64,000 nt of DNA from Mucilaginibacter sp. (GCA_031292485.1 JARLHA010000069.1:47883-111882), one strand, 5' to 3'; positions 36,888-46,295 are shown, numbered from the stretch's first letter. Program-made: numbers and translations. The notes: generated by a model not told the origin, from the sequence alone.

Positions 36888-37319
36888 ATGTCAAACCTTG
36901 TAAAAACAAATCGTTTTCCGTCATTAGGATCAATGATGGAAGATTTCTGGAACACCGACAAGTTTTTTAATCAGCCATTTTTTAATGGTGAAGTTTTGCC
37001 GGCTGTAAACATTCGGGAAACTAAAAACCATTATGAATTGGAAGTAGCAGCTCCGGGTTTTAAAAAAGAAGATTTTAAGATTACAACCGAAAACGGGTTG
37101 TTGACCATCAGCGCTGAAACAACTGCTGAAAAAAATGAAGAAAAAGAAAATTATACCCGTAAGGAGTTTTCGTGCTCTTCATTTATGAGGACATTTACTT
37201 TGCCCGAAAATGTGGTAGAAGGTGATATTACTGCCAAATATCGCGATGGCTTGCTGGACATTGAACTGAAGAAATCAGGGAAAAGTTTAGTTGCCAAAAA
37301 GGAAGTTAAAGTTGATTAA
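36888..37319 (+). CDS. Hsp20/alpha-crystallin small heat-shock protein
   Basis: The 143-residue protein has a short N-terminal arm with FPSLGSMMEDFW, an alpha-crystallin domain (~45-130: YELEVAAPGFKKEDFKI, FTLPENVVEGDITAKYRDGLLDIELKK split over its strands) and a short C-terminal tail. It is an ATP-independent holdase. It has its own tandem-box promoter plus an additional perfect inverted repeat near the start site, and a strong terminator downstream at 37335. Confidence 0.93.
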   Translation: MSNLVKTNRFPSLGSMMEDFWNTDKFFNQPFFNGEVLPAVNIRETKNHYELEVAAPGFKKEDFKITTENGLLTISAETTAEKNEEKENYTRKEFSCSSFMRTFTLPENVVEGDITAKYRDGLLDIELKKSGKSLVAKKEVKVD

Positions 37320-37334
37320 TTTAGTTGATAGTCC

Positions 37335-37367
37335 AATACTCCGGCAGTTTGCTGCCGGAGTATTTTA
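37335..37367 (+). terminator. terminator hairpin after hsp20
   Basis: AATACTCCGGCAG / CTGCCGGAGTATT is a perfect 13-bp stem with a TTTG loop and a short T tail. Confidence 0.8.
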
Positions 37368-37379
37368 ACACCAAACGCC

Positions 37380-37802
37380 ATGGAATCTGCAGCAAATATT
37401 TCGTCCAGGTCATTACAATATTATGTAATAGACAGGCATTGGGCTTCTGACCTTGAATTCTTCAGGATCGAAACTGCCTTTTTGCACCGTTTGCTGGAGG
37501 ATCATTTTATACCACTATGTAACCAGGCCCATATTGCGGAACTTACGCATTCAGGGATGAAATTATATAGCCTCGAAAAGGAAGAAAACGTTGTAAATAA
37601 ATTACTGCAGGACCAGTTAAAATACCTTGAATTAATAGCAGGGGATATAATTCCTGAAGATGTTGATGACCTGGCCGCGAACCAGATAAATTTAGAAGGA
37701 ATGGTAGCCAATTTAATGAATGATTTCCGCGAAACCAAAAAAGATATCTTCAGGCTTGTTGCTGGCTTAACTCACCAAAACAAGTTGATTGCTGAACATT
37801 AG
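37380..37802 (+). CDS. hypothetical all-helical protein
   Basis: The 140-residue acidic, wholly helical protein has no signal or membrane segment (HWASDLEFFRIETAFLHRLLEDHF region). Its layout of long helices with an Asn-rich middle resembles that of 59683-60063, another small helical gene of the same island, though sequence identity is low. It follows hsp20 after a terminator (60 bp) and has its own terminator. Family not recognised. Confidence 0.7.
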   Translation: MESAANISSRSLQYYVIDRHWASDLEFFRIETAFLHRLLEDHFIPLCNQAHIAELTHSGMKLYSLEKEENVVNKLLQDQLKYLELIAGDIIPEDVDDLAANQINLEGMVANLMNDFRETKKDIFRLVAGLTHQNKLIAEH

Positions 37803-37834
37803 TCAAACCAAATATATGTAGGTCTACAGTTAGG

Positions 37835-37862
37835 AAGGCGCCTTTTTAAGGCGCTTTTGTTA
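37835..37862 (+). terminator. rho-independent terminator
   Basis: AAGGCGCC / GGCGCTTT stem (one G-U pair) with T-rich tail TTTTGTTATT. Confidence 0.75.
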
Positions 37863-37879
37863 TTTAGGGAAGCCTAAAG

Positions 37880-37945
37880 GTGTTTTCAATCAGGGGATTA
37901 TGTGACTGTCATCATTATCAAATAATTGGCTAATGCTGAAATTTG
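37880..37945 (+). promoter_or_regulatory. tandem-box promoter 4 (L,D-transpeptidase)
   Basis: A degenerate distal box GTGTTTTCAATCAG (37880-37893) and a strong proximal box GTGACTGTCATCAT (37902-37915) have centres 22 bp apart. After exactly 22 bp comes GAAATTTG (37938-37945). Confidence 0.78.
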
Positions 37946-37964
37946 TATAGTAAATAACTAAGTC

Positions 37965-39455
37965 ATGGAAACATCTGCCAGATCAATAATTCAGTTCAGC
38001 AGAGCCCGCAAAATTTGTTTTTTGCGTGTGTTTTTTGTTATCGGACTTTTTGTCTCCTTTAACCTGGCTTCAGCTGAAAACAGGGGGCACAGGGTTTTAA
38101 TTGCCCGCCAGCCAGATACAACGGTGTCAGTTGAAATTAAAAATGGATTTGAACGAAAAAGCTGGTCAAACCTGTTGTATCCGAATTCAGTGTTGCGCTT
38201 TTATCAGCGAAATGGCTTTCAGCCGGCATGGGTAAGTCCCCATAACAATCCGAAGCAAACCTGGGAAGCGATGCTGATGCTGGATTGCGTTTTGCAATTT
38301 GGTTTGTCACATGACGATTACCATCCTAAAGATTTATCCTATGACCTTTTGCACAATATCCTTGAAAAACCAATGGTGATAAGTGATGCCGAAAAGGCAA
38401 AATATGATATTACTTTAACTGATGCAGTGATCACCTTTATGAACCATTTGCATTACGGTAAACTAAATCCTGAGTTTACGGCAGATAAAATAGATAACGG
38501 TATTGAGGGCGGCTTTAATGCTGATGCTTTCCTGGCCACCGCATTACCTCAAAAGGATTTTATGAAATCGATCATCAGCGTTCAGCCTAAGGTAAAAGCC
38601 TATGCCGACCTCCAATACCAGATGCACCTGCTCGAAGGTGTTTACCAGGGTGATTGTTATGATATCCCCGATTCAACTGTCAGAAGGATAGCGGCTAATA
38701 TGGAACGTCTTCGCTGGGCGAACGTAAACGACAGTACTTATATCCATATTAATATTCCTTCGTACACGCTCAAATTTCACCAGCCCGATACCACTTATGA
38801 GTTTAAGGTGATTGTGGGGAAACCTGGCTGGCCCACACCGGCCCTAAACAGCGCGGTCAGTTATTTTACCACAGCGCCGGAATGGAGGATCCCCAAAAAG
38901 ATATTTGAAACGGAGATATTGCCAAAAGCATTAAAAGACCGCGATTACCTTGAGCGCAATCAGATTTCTTTATATGATGAAAAAGGAAATTACATTTCGC
39001 CAGGGATGGAAGCGCTTGAAATGATTAGTAACAATCCCGGCAAGTACGCTGCCCGGCAATCATCCGGCTGCGATAATTCAATGGGCCTCATTGTTTTCAG
39101 GTTTCCGAATGTATATGATATTTATCTGCATGATACGCCTGAACAACAATTATTCAAAGCGCAGGAAAGGGATTTTAGTCATGGTTGTATAAGGGTTGAA
39201 CAAGCCGAAAAATTGGCGGACCTGATCCTTATGCTTGACGGCGCTGAAAATTTAATAGCCGACGTTCGCCAAGCTATAAGGCATTATAAAACGCAAACTT
39301 TTACCTTGAAAAAGGCCATACCGATAAAGGTGACTTATTTAACCTGCGAAGTGCAAAACGGCGTTGTCGTTGTATATAAAGACATTTATGGCTTGGATAA
39401 ACGCCTCGAAATGGCTTTATATAACGTAACCGATCCGCTGGTATTGGTTAATTAG
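37965..39455 (+). CDS. L,D-transpeptidase (YcbB/LdtD-like)
   Basis: The signal peptide ends FNLASAEN. An N-terminal scaffold region (FYQRNGFQPAWVS ... ALMLDCVLQFGLSHDDYH type) is followed by a YkuD catalytic domain with the HDT...SHGCIRV motif. Catalytic Cys is about C408. It makes 3-3 peptidoglycan crosslinks in the periplasm or attaches proteins to the wall, a modification often raised in non-growing cells. It has its own tandem-box promoter. The kinase gene follows after 22 bp and is probably co-transcribed. Confidence 0.9.
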   Translation: METSARSIIQFSRARKICFLRVFFVIGLFVSFNLASAENRGHRVLIARQPDTTVSVEIKNGFERKSWSNLLYPNSVLRFYQRNGFQPAWVSPHNNPKQTWEAMLMLDCVLQFGLSHDDYHPKDLSYDLLHNILEKPMVISDAEKAKYDITLTDAVITFMNHLHYGKLNPEFTADKIDNGIEGGFNADAFLATALPQKDFMKSIISVQPKVKAYADLQYQMHLLEGVYQGDCYDIPDSTVRRIAANMERLRWANVNDSTYIHINIPSYTLKFHQPDTTYEFKVIVGKPGWPTPALNSAVSYFTTAPEWRIPKKIFETEILPKALKDRDYLERNQISLYDEKGNYISPGMEALEMISNNPGKYAARQSSGCDNSMGLIVFRFPNVYDIYLHDTPEQQLFKAQERDFSHGCIRVEQAEKLADLILMLDGAENLIADVRQAIRHYKTQTFTLKKAIPIKVTYLTCEVQNGVVVVYKDIYGLDKRLEMALYNVTDPLVLVN

Positions 39456-39477
39456 CTCAAAACCGGAAGGACGCGTA

Positions 39478-40986
39478 TTGCGATTCTTTTCTCTGATAAA
39501 ATATGTCGCCTGTTTTTCATCATGTTTATTAGTGATTTTAATCATTCCGCACGGGGCACGGATTGAGGATATTTATAAAAAACAATTGGCTAACATGGGA
39601 ATCCCCTTAAAAAATAAATTGTCGCCTATAACACCAGCTGAGATCAGGAAAGCCTTTCCCGTAATGGTATATATTGGCCGTATTGCAGCTGTACTGCTTG
39701 TACTGGTCGTAGGGGCCTCTTCATTATATTATTCAGGCAGGCAGCGTGAGAAAGAAAAATTGATTGAGCACACCTATGCTGTATATAATAAAGTAGATAC
39801 AGCAGGCAATCTTTTAAACAGTATTTCCCTCAATAGAAACAGGTATATCAACACTGGTTTGATCGGCTTTTTAAAGGAATATAATACGAATTCAATTTAT
39901 CTGCAGGCACAGCTCGGCCTGTTGACTAATATGGTTAAGGATAACCCTGCACAAATAACGAGAGTATCAAAACTATGTAACGATCTCGAAAATCTTAACC
40001 AGTTCTGGAAATCAGGTCATTTACTATTAAAACAGCATAAAGGCGGGTCGGCGGCACAAATTGTCTTTCTTGAAAAAGCAAAAATGGATGTAGTAATTGC
40101 CGATATTAATACCATTAAACAGGCTGAACAGCGGCTGCTCGCGTTAAGGGAAGCGGAAAATAAACAGCTCAGGCAACGAACTGAAGTAGCTATAATCAGC
40201 GGTACAGTGCTGATACTGATTATTGTATATTTTTTGATTTGGTTTATATGGAAGGAATTTAATAACAGGGTAAGGGTTTACCAGCAGGAAAAGGAGATCA
40301 GTGAGTTAAAGACCAATTTCGTTTCCATAGCCTCGCACGAATTCCGTACGCCATTAAGTTCTGTAATCCTTTCATTATCATTGATTGAGAAATACGCCAG
40401 GAATAATGACACCGAAGGTGTTTTAAAACATAGCCAAAAAATAAAAAGCGCAGTAAATAACCTGACGGCAATATTAGAGGACTTTTTGTCGCTTGAAAAA
40501 TTGAATACTGGTAAAGTTAGGGTAAAAAACGAGCATTTCGACCTCAAAGAGCTGTGCGAATCCATTATGGAAGATATGGGTGTCAGTTTAAAACCGCACC
40601 AGCAGCTATTATATAACCCTTCGGAGACGAGTATTATCGTAGACCTGGATAAGCACCTGGTGCATAATGCCATTGTAAACCTTATCTCCAACTCTATTAA
40701 ATACGCAGGCGACAAGGCCACCATATTGCTTGAAACCAAAAATAATGGAGACGGGATTTTTATTAGTGTTAAAGATAACGGAATAGGTATTGCAGAGGAA
40801 GATCAAAAAAACCTGTTTACACCATTTTACAGGGTAAATAGTACCGGAAATATACCCGGCACCGGGTTGGGATTGAACATTGTTTTAAGGTATGTTAAAT
40901 TAATGAACGGGAAGTTGTCCTTCTCCAGCATGCCCGGAAAAGAAACCCGTTTTGAGATGATATTCAGCGATGGCAAACCCTTGTGA
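39478..40986 (+). CDS. membrane sensor histidine kinase
   Basis: It starts with TTG, and no better ATG keeps the first helix. Helices at ~8-26 and ~63-85, a ~150-residue periplasmic four-helix-like region (CHASE3-type in layout) and a third helix (~237-256) precede the H-box (H287, SIASHEFRTPLSS) and HATPase_c (NLISNSIKYAGD, DNGIGIAEED, GTGLGLNIVLRYV). Kinase core closely resembles 35574-36758 and 44358-45503, which makes the three likely paralogues. No receiver gene adjacent. Confidence 0.85.
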   Translation: MRFFSLIKYVACFSSCLLVILIIPHGARIEDIYKKQLANMGIPLKNKLSPITPAEIRKAFPVMVYIGRIAAVLLVLVVGASSLYYSGRQREKEKLIEHTYAVYNKVDTAGNLLNSISLNRNRYINTGLIGFLKEYNTNSIYLQAQLGLLTNMVKDNPAQITRVSKLCNDLENLNQFWKSGHLLLKQHKGGSAAQIVFLEKAKMDVVIADINTIKQAEQRLLALREAENKQLRQRTEVAIISGTVLILIIVYFLIWFIWKEFNNRVRVYQQEKEISELKTNFVSIASHEFRTPLSSVILSLSLIEKYARNNDTEGVLKHSQKIKSAVNNLTAILEDFLSLEKLNTGKVRVKNEHFDLKELCESIMEDMGVSLKPHQQLLYNPSETSIIVDLDKHLVHNAIVNLISNSIKYAGDKATILLETKNNGDGIFISVKDNGIGIAEEDQKNLFTPFYRVNSTGNIPGTGLGLNIVLRYVKLMNGKLSFSSMPGKETRFEMIFSDGKPL

Positions 40987-41091
40987 TTCAGTACAAGAGC
41001 AACCATTATTCAGGTGTAAATGCACGGGGCAGAACAAGATAAACCGGTATTCACCCCCCGGCACATTAATTGAAACAAAGGTCATAAGATC

Positions 41092-41682
41092 ATGAATGAA
41101 GTTATAAACAACATCTATAAAAGGCGTGCGGTGAGGGAATATAAAGACATTCCCGTCGAAAAAGACCTGATATGCCGTATAATCGCCGCCGGCAAAATGG
41201 CTCCCTCGGCGATGAACAGACAGCCCTGGAAATTTTATGTACTAACGGACAAAAATAAAATCAGGTCTTATTCCAAAGAAATAGCGCACATTGCTTTGCA
41301 GGGGATTAAAGATCTTAGTTTAAAAGAGTTGGTTAAAGTAAGCCTGAGCCTATTTCATTTTTCAACCATAACAGATCTGGTTATAAAAAGTGATCACGTA
41401 TTTTATGGGGCTCCTGTAGTGATATTTATTACCTCGCCGAAAGATGATGAGTGGGGTGCGCTGGATGTGGGGATGTGTGCCCAAAATATGATGCTTGCTG
41501 CCAGATCCATCGGCCTGGAAACTTGTCCGGTGGGCTTTGCAAAATTTGTGATGAAAACCCCTGATTATCATTTGCTGAATATCCCTGACACCGACGTTGT
41601 TCAACTGGCCATCATTATTGGTTACGGCGATGAACACCCAAAGGAACACGAAATGGTTGACGGTAACGTTTTTTATGTTTAG
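41092..41682 (+). CDS. nitroreductase family protein
   Basis: The 196-residue FMN-binding fold has RRAVREYKDIPVE at the N-terminus, PSAMNRQPWKFYV for the FMN site and a C-terminal GYGDEHPKEH. It is probably an NAD(P)H-dependent flavin reductase acting on quinones or nitro compounds. It is a paralogue of 43316-43981. No tandem box lies in the 105-bp gap before it, so it may be read from the LDT/kinase unit. Confidence 0.88.
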   Translation: MNEVINNIYKRRAVREYKDIPVEKDLICRIIAAGKMAPSAMNRQPWKFYVLTDKNKIRSYSKEIAHIALQGIKDLSLKELVKVSLSLFHFSTITDLVIKSDHVFYGAPVVIFITSPKDDEWGALDVGMCAQNMMLAARSIGLETCPVGFAKFVMKTPDYHLLNIPDTDVVQLAIIIGYGDEHPKEHEMVDGNVFYV

Positions 41683-41689
41683 CGCAAAA

Positions 41690-43120
41690 CTAAAGTGTTG
41701 TATTAAACCTGATGGAAATCCTTAAATAGGGATAGGTTTTGTCATAACCAGGATAGTGCTTATAATGGCCCAGGAGGGCAAAATATCCAGGTTCGGCAGA
41801 TATGGAATATCTCTTGATGATCTTAAATCCCAGTTCACTGGTAACGGTGTGTAAAAAATTATCTGACGCGTTTCCGCTATAGGTTTTAAACCAGGCCCCT
41901 CTGTAATTAATGCCGTAAAAAAACCTGTCATCCAAACTGATCATTGCGCCGGCGCTCAGCCCTGCACCCCAGCAAAAATCATAGTCCCTTCCATAGTTCG
42001 GGTAGGGGTCTGGCACGGCCGCCAATAAAATAGGGCCGGTGCCAAATGTTGTACTTATTTTTATTTTGTTTGATATTTTAAACTTCGAAAATAAATTGAG
42101 CTTTATATTTTCTGAGCTGTAAAAAAAGGCGTCGTTGTTTATATAATCGTAATTGGCGGTAAGGAGGGCCATCTGTTGCGATTTATCAGTGTATTGTACC
42201 CAAAAACCTGTTAAGGAACCGTACGCGCTTATAAGGTTTACATTTGACTTTAAACTCTTCCCAAGCTCTGTATTGATAGAAATGAAGCTGAAAGGCACCC
42301 TGTAATTTTCAAACGGCGTTCCATATAGTAACTTAATACGACCGTACCAGCTAAAACCTCCATCGTGGTTGTTAACCGAAAAGCGGCGCATGCCCCCGTC
42401 AATTTCAAAATAAACTTTAGTTGAATCGCAGGCGTTTGCATTGCCGTAAACTTTGCCCCATTTGCCATCCATTATCCGGTTAAGGCCATTGGCCGGATTA
42501 ATGATAAAGCCCACAACCTCACTTGCCTGGCGCTTGAAACCACGGCTACGGTTGTTTATTATTTTATTGGCAAACCGATGGGTTATCTCACCTAATACTG
42601 AGCCACCAAAACCGGTATTTATAAAATCATTGATGGATGGGGCCTGGTTCTCGCCGGCCGTTTCCCATACATAACTTCCCGCAAATGTTGCCGGAACCGA
42701 CTGCCAGAAACTATATCCGTTTGACCGGAAAGAATTGAAAAAAATGCTTCCGTGCGAAGGATGTGCAAATTGGTTAGTTAAAAAATCATCGGTATCCCAA
42801 AACCAGCTGTTGGGGTTTAAATGGTTACCAACTGTTTTAAAAGAAATGTTTGCCCAGTCTGCTTTGGCAATATATCTGTCAAATAACCAGGGCAGCGCTT
42901 CTGTAGTTGATAATAGGAAAACTGATCGGCCAAATCTTTTTTTAACAAGCGTATCCCGGTAATTATATTTAGGAGCGGTATCGGAGTAGGGGAGCCTGGA
43001 GACGTTAAACTGAGCAAACAGGGTAAAAGGAGCTAAGCTAAAGATCAAAAAAAATAAAATACCGATCCGCCTGAAAAAAGTGCATTTTGTTTTTCTTAAA
43101 GAGAGATAAAACTGGTTCAT
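41690..43120 (-). CDS. DUF3943 outer-membrane protein
   Basis: The ATG at 43120 gives a signal peptide (LRKTKCTFFRRIGILFFLIF...LFAQ). An upstream extension to 43219 is non-conserved and would run through the divergent promoter. The DUF3943 core (~95-250: NSWFWDTDDFLTNQFAHP, then GFGGSVLGEITHR) is followed by a barrel-like C-terminus ending ISIRFNTTL. Function unknown. It is convergent with the nitroreductase gene at 41092 (7-bp gap) and divergent from the one at 43316. Confidence 0.82.
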   Translation of the reverse strand: MNQFYLSLRKTKCTFFRRIGILFFLIFSLAPFTLFAQFNVSRLPYSDTAPKYNYRDTLVKKRFGRSVFLLSTTEALPWLFDRYIAKADWANISFKTVGNHLNPNSWFWDTDDFLTNQFAHPSHGSIFFNSFRSNGYSFWQSVPATFAGSYVWETAGENQAPSINDFINTGFGGSVLGEITHRFANKIINNRSRGFKRQASEVVGFIINPANGLNRIMDGKWGKVYGNANACDSTKVYFEIDGGMRRFSVNNHDGGFSWYGRIKLLYGTPFENYRVPFSFISINTELGKSLKSNVNLISAYGSLTGFWVQYTDKSQQMALLTANYDYINNDAFFYSSENIKLNLFSKFKISNKIKISTTFGTGPILLAAVPDPYPNYGRDYDFCWGAGLSAGAMISLDDRFFYGINYRGAWFKTYSGNASDNFLHTVTSELGFKIIKRYSISAEPGYFALLGHYKHYPGYDKTYPYLRISIRFNTTL

Positions 43121-43208
43121 TTTAATTATCGCCTCAGCCGAAAATGGAACAATGTTTTTACCACGGTTTTGCAATAGATCAAAAGTACCTCTATATAATT
43201 GCATGGGA

Positions 43209-43274
43209 ATGACCAGCATCAGCTAAAAGCCTGATGCTGGTCATTTTAAACCAGGGTTCAATGCCCTTAATTTG
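43209..43274 (+). promoter_or_regulatory. tandem-box promoter 5 (nitroreductase)
   Basis: ATGACCAGCATCAG (43209-43222) and CTGATGCTGGTCAT (43231-43244) are exact complements, so the pair is a perfect stem (15 bp, 43208-43245) as well as two boxes centred 22 bp apart. After exactly 22 bp comes TTAATTTG (43267-43274). Confidence 0.85.
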
Positions 43275-43315
43275 TTATTAATAATCAACTGGTTTTATAC
43301 TCAAAAATTCATTCA

Positions 43316-43981
43316 ATGGAAACAACAACGCTTAGCGAAGACGTGCGGACAACGGAAGGGCTAAAAATGATTTACGGAAGAAGGGCGGTCAGGAAATACA
43401 AGACCAGGCAGGTTGATGATGCAATCATTGAAAGGATTATTGATGCCGGGCGAATGGCGCCATCTGCTATTAATAAGCAGCCCTGGCGGTTTTATATTTT
43501 AACAAATAAAGACACAATCAGAAGCTTTTCTTCGGAAATCACCGCAGTTGCCGCAAAGGAATTTATCAGAACAGGCGAAAATAACCTGTTAAAAACAACT
43601 GGTAACCCATTGCAGGCATTTCACGGAGCCGGCCTTTTAAAAGGGACTGACCCTATATTCCATGATGCGCCGGTGGTTATTTTTATTACAGCCCCTAAAA
43701 TTGACGAATGGGCTGCCCTTGATATTGGCATGTGTGCCCAGAATATGATGCTGGCAGCAAAGGCACTTGGTCTAGACAGTTGCCCGGTTGGGTTGGCCAA
43801 ATTTGTTGAGCAAACAGACTTGTACTATAAATTAAGGGTTCCCGTGGGTGATCAGGTTCATCTCGCGGTTATTTTGGGTTATGGCGACGAAATTCCCGAG
43901 ATTCATACGCGAAAAAAAGATAATACCTTTTTTATTGATAAAAGAGAAAGGAATATTTTTAAACGAACCTTACTGTTGTAA
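43316..43981 (+). CDS. nitroreductase family protein
   Basis: The 221-residue paralogue of 41092-41682 shares GRRAVRKYKTRQV, APSAINKQPWRFYIL and DIGMCAQNMMLAAKALGLDSCPVG. It carries a ~20-residue C-terminal tail. It is probably an FMN-dependent NAD(P)H oxidoreductase. It has its own tandem-box promoter and is convergent with the receiver gene at 43984 (2-bp gap). Confidence 0.9.
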   Translation: METTTLSEDVRTTEGLKMIYGRRAVRKYKTRQVDDAIIERIIDAGRMAPSAINKQPWRFYILTNKDTIRSFSSEITAVAAKEFIRTGENNLLKTTGNPLQAFHGAGLLKGTDPIFHDAPVVIFITAPKIDEWAALDIGMCAQNMMLAAKALGLDSCPVGLAKFVEQTDLYYKLRVPVGDQVHLAVILGYGDEIPEIHTRKKDNTFFIDKRERNIFKRTLLL

Positions 43982-43983
43982 GC

Positions 43984-44352
43984 TTATCCGATAATTAAAC
44001 AGCGTTTCAGGGCGTCAAATAATTCCTGCGGGTCAAAAGGTTTTTGAATGTATTCAACAGCGCCAAGGCTGATGCCTTCGTCAATGGCTTTTTTCTCAAC
44101 GCTGGCCGAAATAAAAATAAAGGGGATCGACGCAGTTGAAGCGGTATCTTTCAACGCTGTGCATACTTCATAACCGTTGGCTTCGGGCATCATGATATCA
44201 CAGAGTATGATATCGGGCAATTGCTCTTTGGCCAAAGTAATTCCGGCATTACCGTTTATTGCTGTAATTACCGTATAACCTTCCAGTTCGAGCAATTCGC
44301 AGGTGTTTTCCCTGATGTCGTCATTGTCTTCAATCACTAATATGGTTTTCAT
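43984..44352 (-). CDS. single-domain response regulator
   Basis: The stand-alone receiver (122 residues) has E8-D9, phospho-acceptor D52 (ILCDIMMPE), Ser in FIFISAS and Lys in YIQKPF, so all active-site residues are present. No output domain. Its gene lies 5 bp after the PAS kinase gene 44358-45503, the probable partner. Typical roles are phosphorelay or CheY-like protein interaction. Confidence 0.9.
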   Translation of the reverse strand: MKTILVIEDNDDIRENTCELLELEGYTVITAINGNAGITLAKEQLPDIILCDIMMPEANGYEVCTALKDTASTASIPFIFISASVEKKAIDEGISLGAVEYIQKPFDPQELFDALKRCLIIG

Positions 44353-44357
44353 GAGGT

Positions 44358-45503
44358 TTATTTTTGTGGGAATTCAACAATAAAAGTGGTGCCAAGCCCT
44401 TGTTTACTTGTAAAGGTAATCCTTCCCTCCAATAATTCAATGTATCTTTTTACAATGTTTAAACCGAGGCCGGTACCCTGTATGTTATTAACGTTTGACG
44501 CCCGGTAAAACTTGCCGAATAAATTTTGCTGTTCCTGCTCGGGGATCCCGATTCCTTCATCCTTTATCGTCACCAAAACTATTTTTTGCTTGATTTCAAT
44601 TGAAAAATGGATGATCTTATTTTCCGGCGAATATTTAATCGCGTTGGAAAGCAGGTTCAAAAATATGTTCTTCAGGATTTTTTTATCCTGCAATATTTCC
44701 TTCTCGCCGGTTTGTTTAAAAATTATTTGCTGCCCTGTTTTAAGTATCCCGTTAACTTCCTCGATAATATCCCCGGCAAATACCGAAAGGTCAACCCATT
44801 CTTTATTTATTTCCAGCTTACCCTGTTCTGCTTTATCAAGCAGTAAAAAGTCGTTTAAAATAGCGGTAAGGTTTTTTACCGACGATTTGATCCTTTCGAT
44901 ATGTTTTTTTCGTTTTTCCCGCTGATCTTCTGTGCTATAGGTGTCAATTAATGAGAGGCTTGAAAGTATGGCGCTTAAAGGTGTCCTGAACTCATGCGAA
45001 GCCATCGAAACAAAACGGGTTTTCATATCGTTGAGTTCTTTTTCACGTTCAAGTGATTGCGTAAGCTCCAGCGTACGTTCTTTTACCCTGGCCTCCAGCT
45101 CTTCCTGCGAACGTTTGCTTTCCGTAATATCGGTCACAAAGGCCACAGCCATTTGCTGGCTATCCAATTGGTAATGGCCCAGGCTAATTTCTACAGGGAA
45201 TTCAAACCCATCTTTTTTCCTCGCGTATAAGCTTAATCCATACCCCATCGGCCTTGCTTTGGGCGTGTTAAAATAGCCGTCGCGGTGGTGTACATGGTTG
45301 TGCCGGAAGGCTTGGGGTATCAGTACCTCCACCAGTTGCCCGATGAGCTCGGCTGTTTTATAACCAAAAAGTTTTTCAATACACGGGTTGGCCAGCTCAA
45401 TACGCCCTTCGGCGCTGATGACCAATATGCCAACAGTGGCATATTCAAATAATGCCTTAAATCCGGCTTCGCTTTCAAGTGATAAGGTGCTATGTTCGGT
45501 CAT
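44358..45503 (-). CDS. PAS sensor histidine kinase
   Basis: PAS (~10-125), coiled coil, H-box with H170 (SMASHEFRTPLSA), HATPase_c (NLLSNAIKYSPE, DEGIGIPEQE, GTGLGLNIVKRYIEL). The PAS is of the widespread RPMGYGLSLY form: it keeps a His-rich stretch (FRHNHVHHRDGY) but lacks the FixL distal-Arg motif IIGxGR, so haem binding is less likely than for 35574-36758. It forms an operon with the single receiver. Confidence 0.88.
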   Translation of the reverse strand: MTEHSTLSLESEAGFKALFEYATVGILVISAEGRIELANPCIEKLFGYKTAELIGQLVEVLIPQAFRHNHVHHRDGYFNTPKARPMGYGLSLYARKKDGFEFPVEISLGHYQLDSQQMAVAFVTDITESKRSQEELEARVKERTLELTQSLEREKELNDMKTRFVSMASHEFRTPLSAILSSLSLIDTYSTEDQREKRKKHIERIKSSVKNLTAILNDFLLLDKAEQGKLEINKEWVDLSVFAGDIIEEVNGILKTGQQIIFKQTGEKEILQDKKILKNIFLNLLSNAIKYSPENKIIHFSIEIKQKIVLVTIKDEGIGIPEQEQQNLFGKFYRASNVNNIQGTGLGLNIVKRYIELLEGRITFTSKQGLGTTFIVEFPQK

Positions 45504-45551
45504 AGAGATTGTTTTTTAACCAAATCATAAAAAACTACATATTAAGAAAGT

Positions 45552-45559
45552 CAAATTTA
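45552..45559 (-). promoter_or_regulatory. -7 promoter element of the kinase/receiver operon
   Basis: On the minus strand TAAATTTG fits TAnnTTTG exactly, 49 bp before the kinase ATG. No tandem box or direct repeat lies at the expected upstream positions, so this unit appears to follow a different control. Confidence 0.4.
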
Positions 45560-45676
45560 CATATACTACAGAATATATTCTTAAAAGTTTTAAATGTTTA
45601 TCATATTAAATTTAACCAATGGTGAATTGACAACGGATTTTCTATCGGCAGAAGAAATCGGGAAAAAGCCAGCACG

Positions 45677-46036
45677 TTATTTTTGCAGGCAATTGTTAAT
45701 GCACCCCATCAGCTCTTCTTCTCCAAATGGTTTCACCAAAAAGAATTTGGCGCCAAGTTCGTAAGCTTTAAGCGCATCCGCACTTTCCGATTTTGAACTT
45801 GAAAATATAACAGGGATATTACAGGTAGCAGGATTTTTTTTTAATGCCGAAATCACTTCGTAGCCATCCATTCCGGGCATTAAAATATCGCAAATGATCA
45901 GATCTGGAATACAGTTGCATGCTATTTTTAGGCCATCAATACCACAACTTGCCGTTTTAACGGCAAACCCTTCTATTATCAACAGCTCTTCGGAGCTTTC
46001 GCGGATATCATTGTTATCTTCAATCAGCAATATCAA
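45677..46036 (-). CDS. single-domain response regulator
   Basis: The receiver-only protein (~119 residues) has E6-D7, phospho-acceptor D50 (LIICDILMPG), Ser in VIFSSSK and Lys in FLVKPFG, so it is intact. No ATG is available: the start is TTG at 46036 or TTG at 46030. The direct-repeat promoter lies upstream at 46070-46129. No kinase gene is adjacent. Confidence 0.78.
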   Translation of the reverse strand: MILLIEDNNDIRESSEELLIIEGFAVKTASCGIDGLKIACNCIPDLIICDILMPGMDGYEVISALKKNPATCNIPVIFSSSKSESADALKAYELGAKFFLVKPFGEEELMGCINNCLQK

Positions 46037-46069
46037 AACGTTTTGATTTAATGGTGTTGTAATAAAATA

Positions 46070-46129
46070 CTAAACTAAGCTTTAACAATCCTCCGTTTTA
46101 CCTGTTCAGGGTCAAATTAAACCTGCTGG
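46070..46129 (-). promoter_or_regulatory. direct-repeat promoter A (receiver gene)
   Basis: On the + strand ACCTGTTCA (46100) and ACCTGCTGG (46121) are 21 bp apart. Exactly 22 bp separate the first from a -7-like element read as TAGTTTAG on the minus strand (46077-46070). The 26-bp core 46100-46125 differs at one base from promoter C. Confidence 0.7.
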
Positions 46130-46295
46130 CGTTACCGTGCGTGTTTTGGTTTGTTTACGGGGGCAAAACGGCCCCTATGGTGCATTTGGTTATCAATAAA
46201 ATTATTATCGGTTAGGTGGTGTTTAATTTCGCAGCAATAATTTTACTCCTGCACAGGTTTACGAAAACATTAACTGAAATAACAAACGCTTAGCG

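Noticed and set aside
40987..41091. Double-box promoter for the first nitroreductase
   Set aside because: The gap has no matching palindrome pair or -7 element, despite the paralogue at 43316 having one.
43121..43219. N-terminal extension of the DUF3943 protein
   Set aside because: The extension precedes the signal peptide and overlaps the nitroreductase promoter region. The ATG at 43120 starts the signal peptide directly.
44358..45503. Second haem PAS kinase
   Set aside because: The PAS has a His-rich stretch, but the distal-Arg motif IIGxGR is replaced by RPMGYG, the common non-haem form, so haem binding is not claimed.
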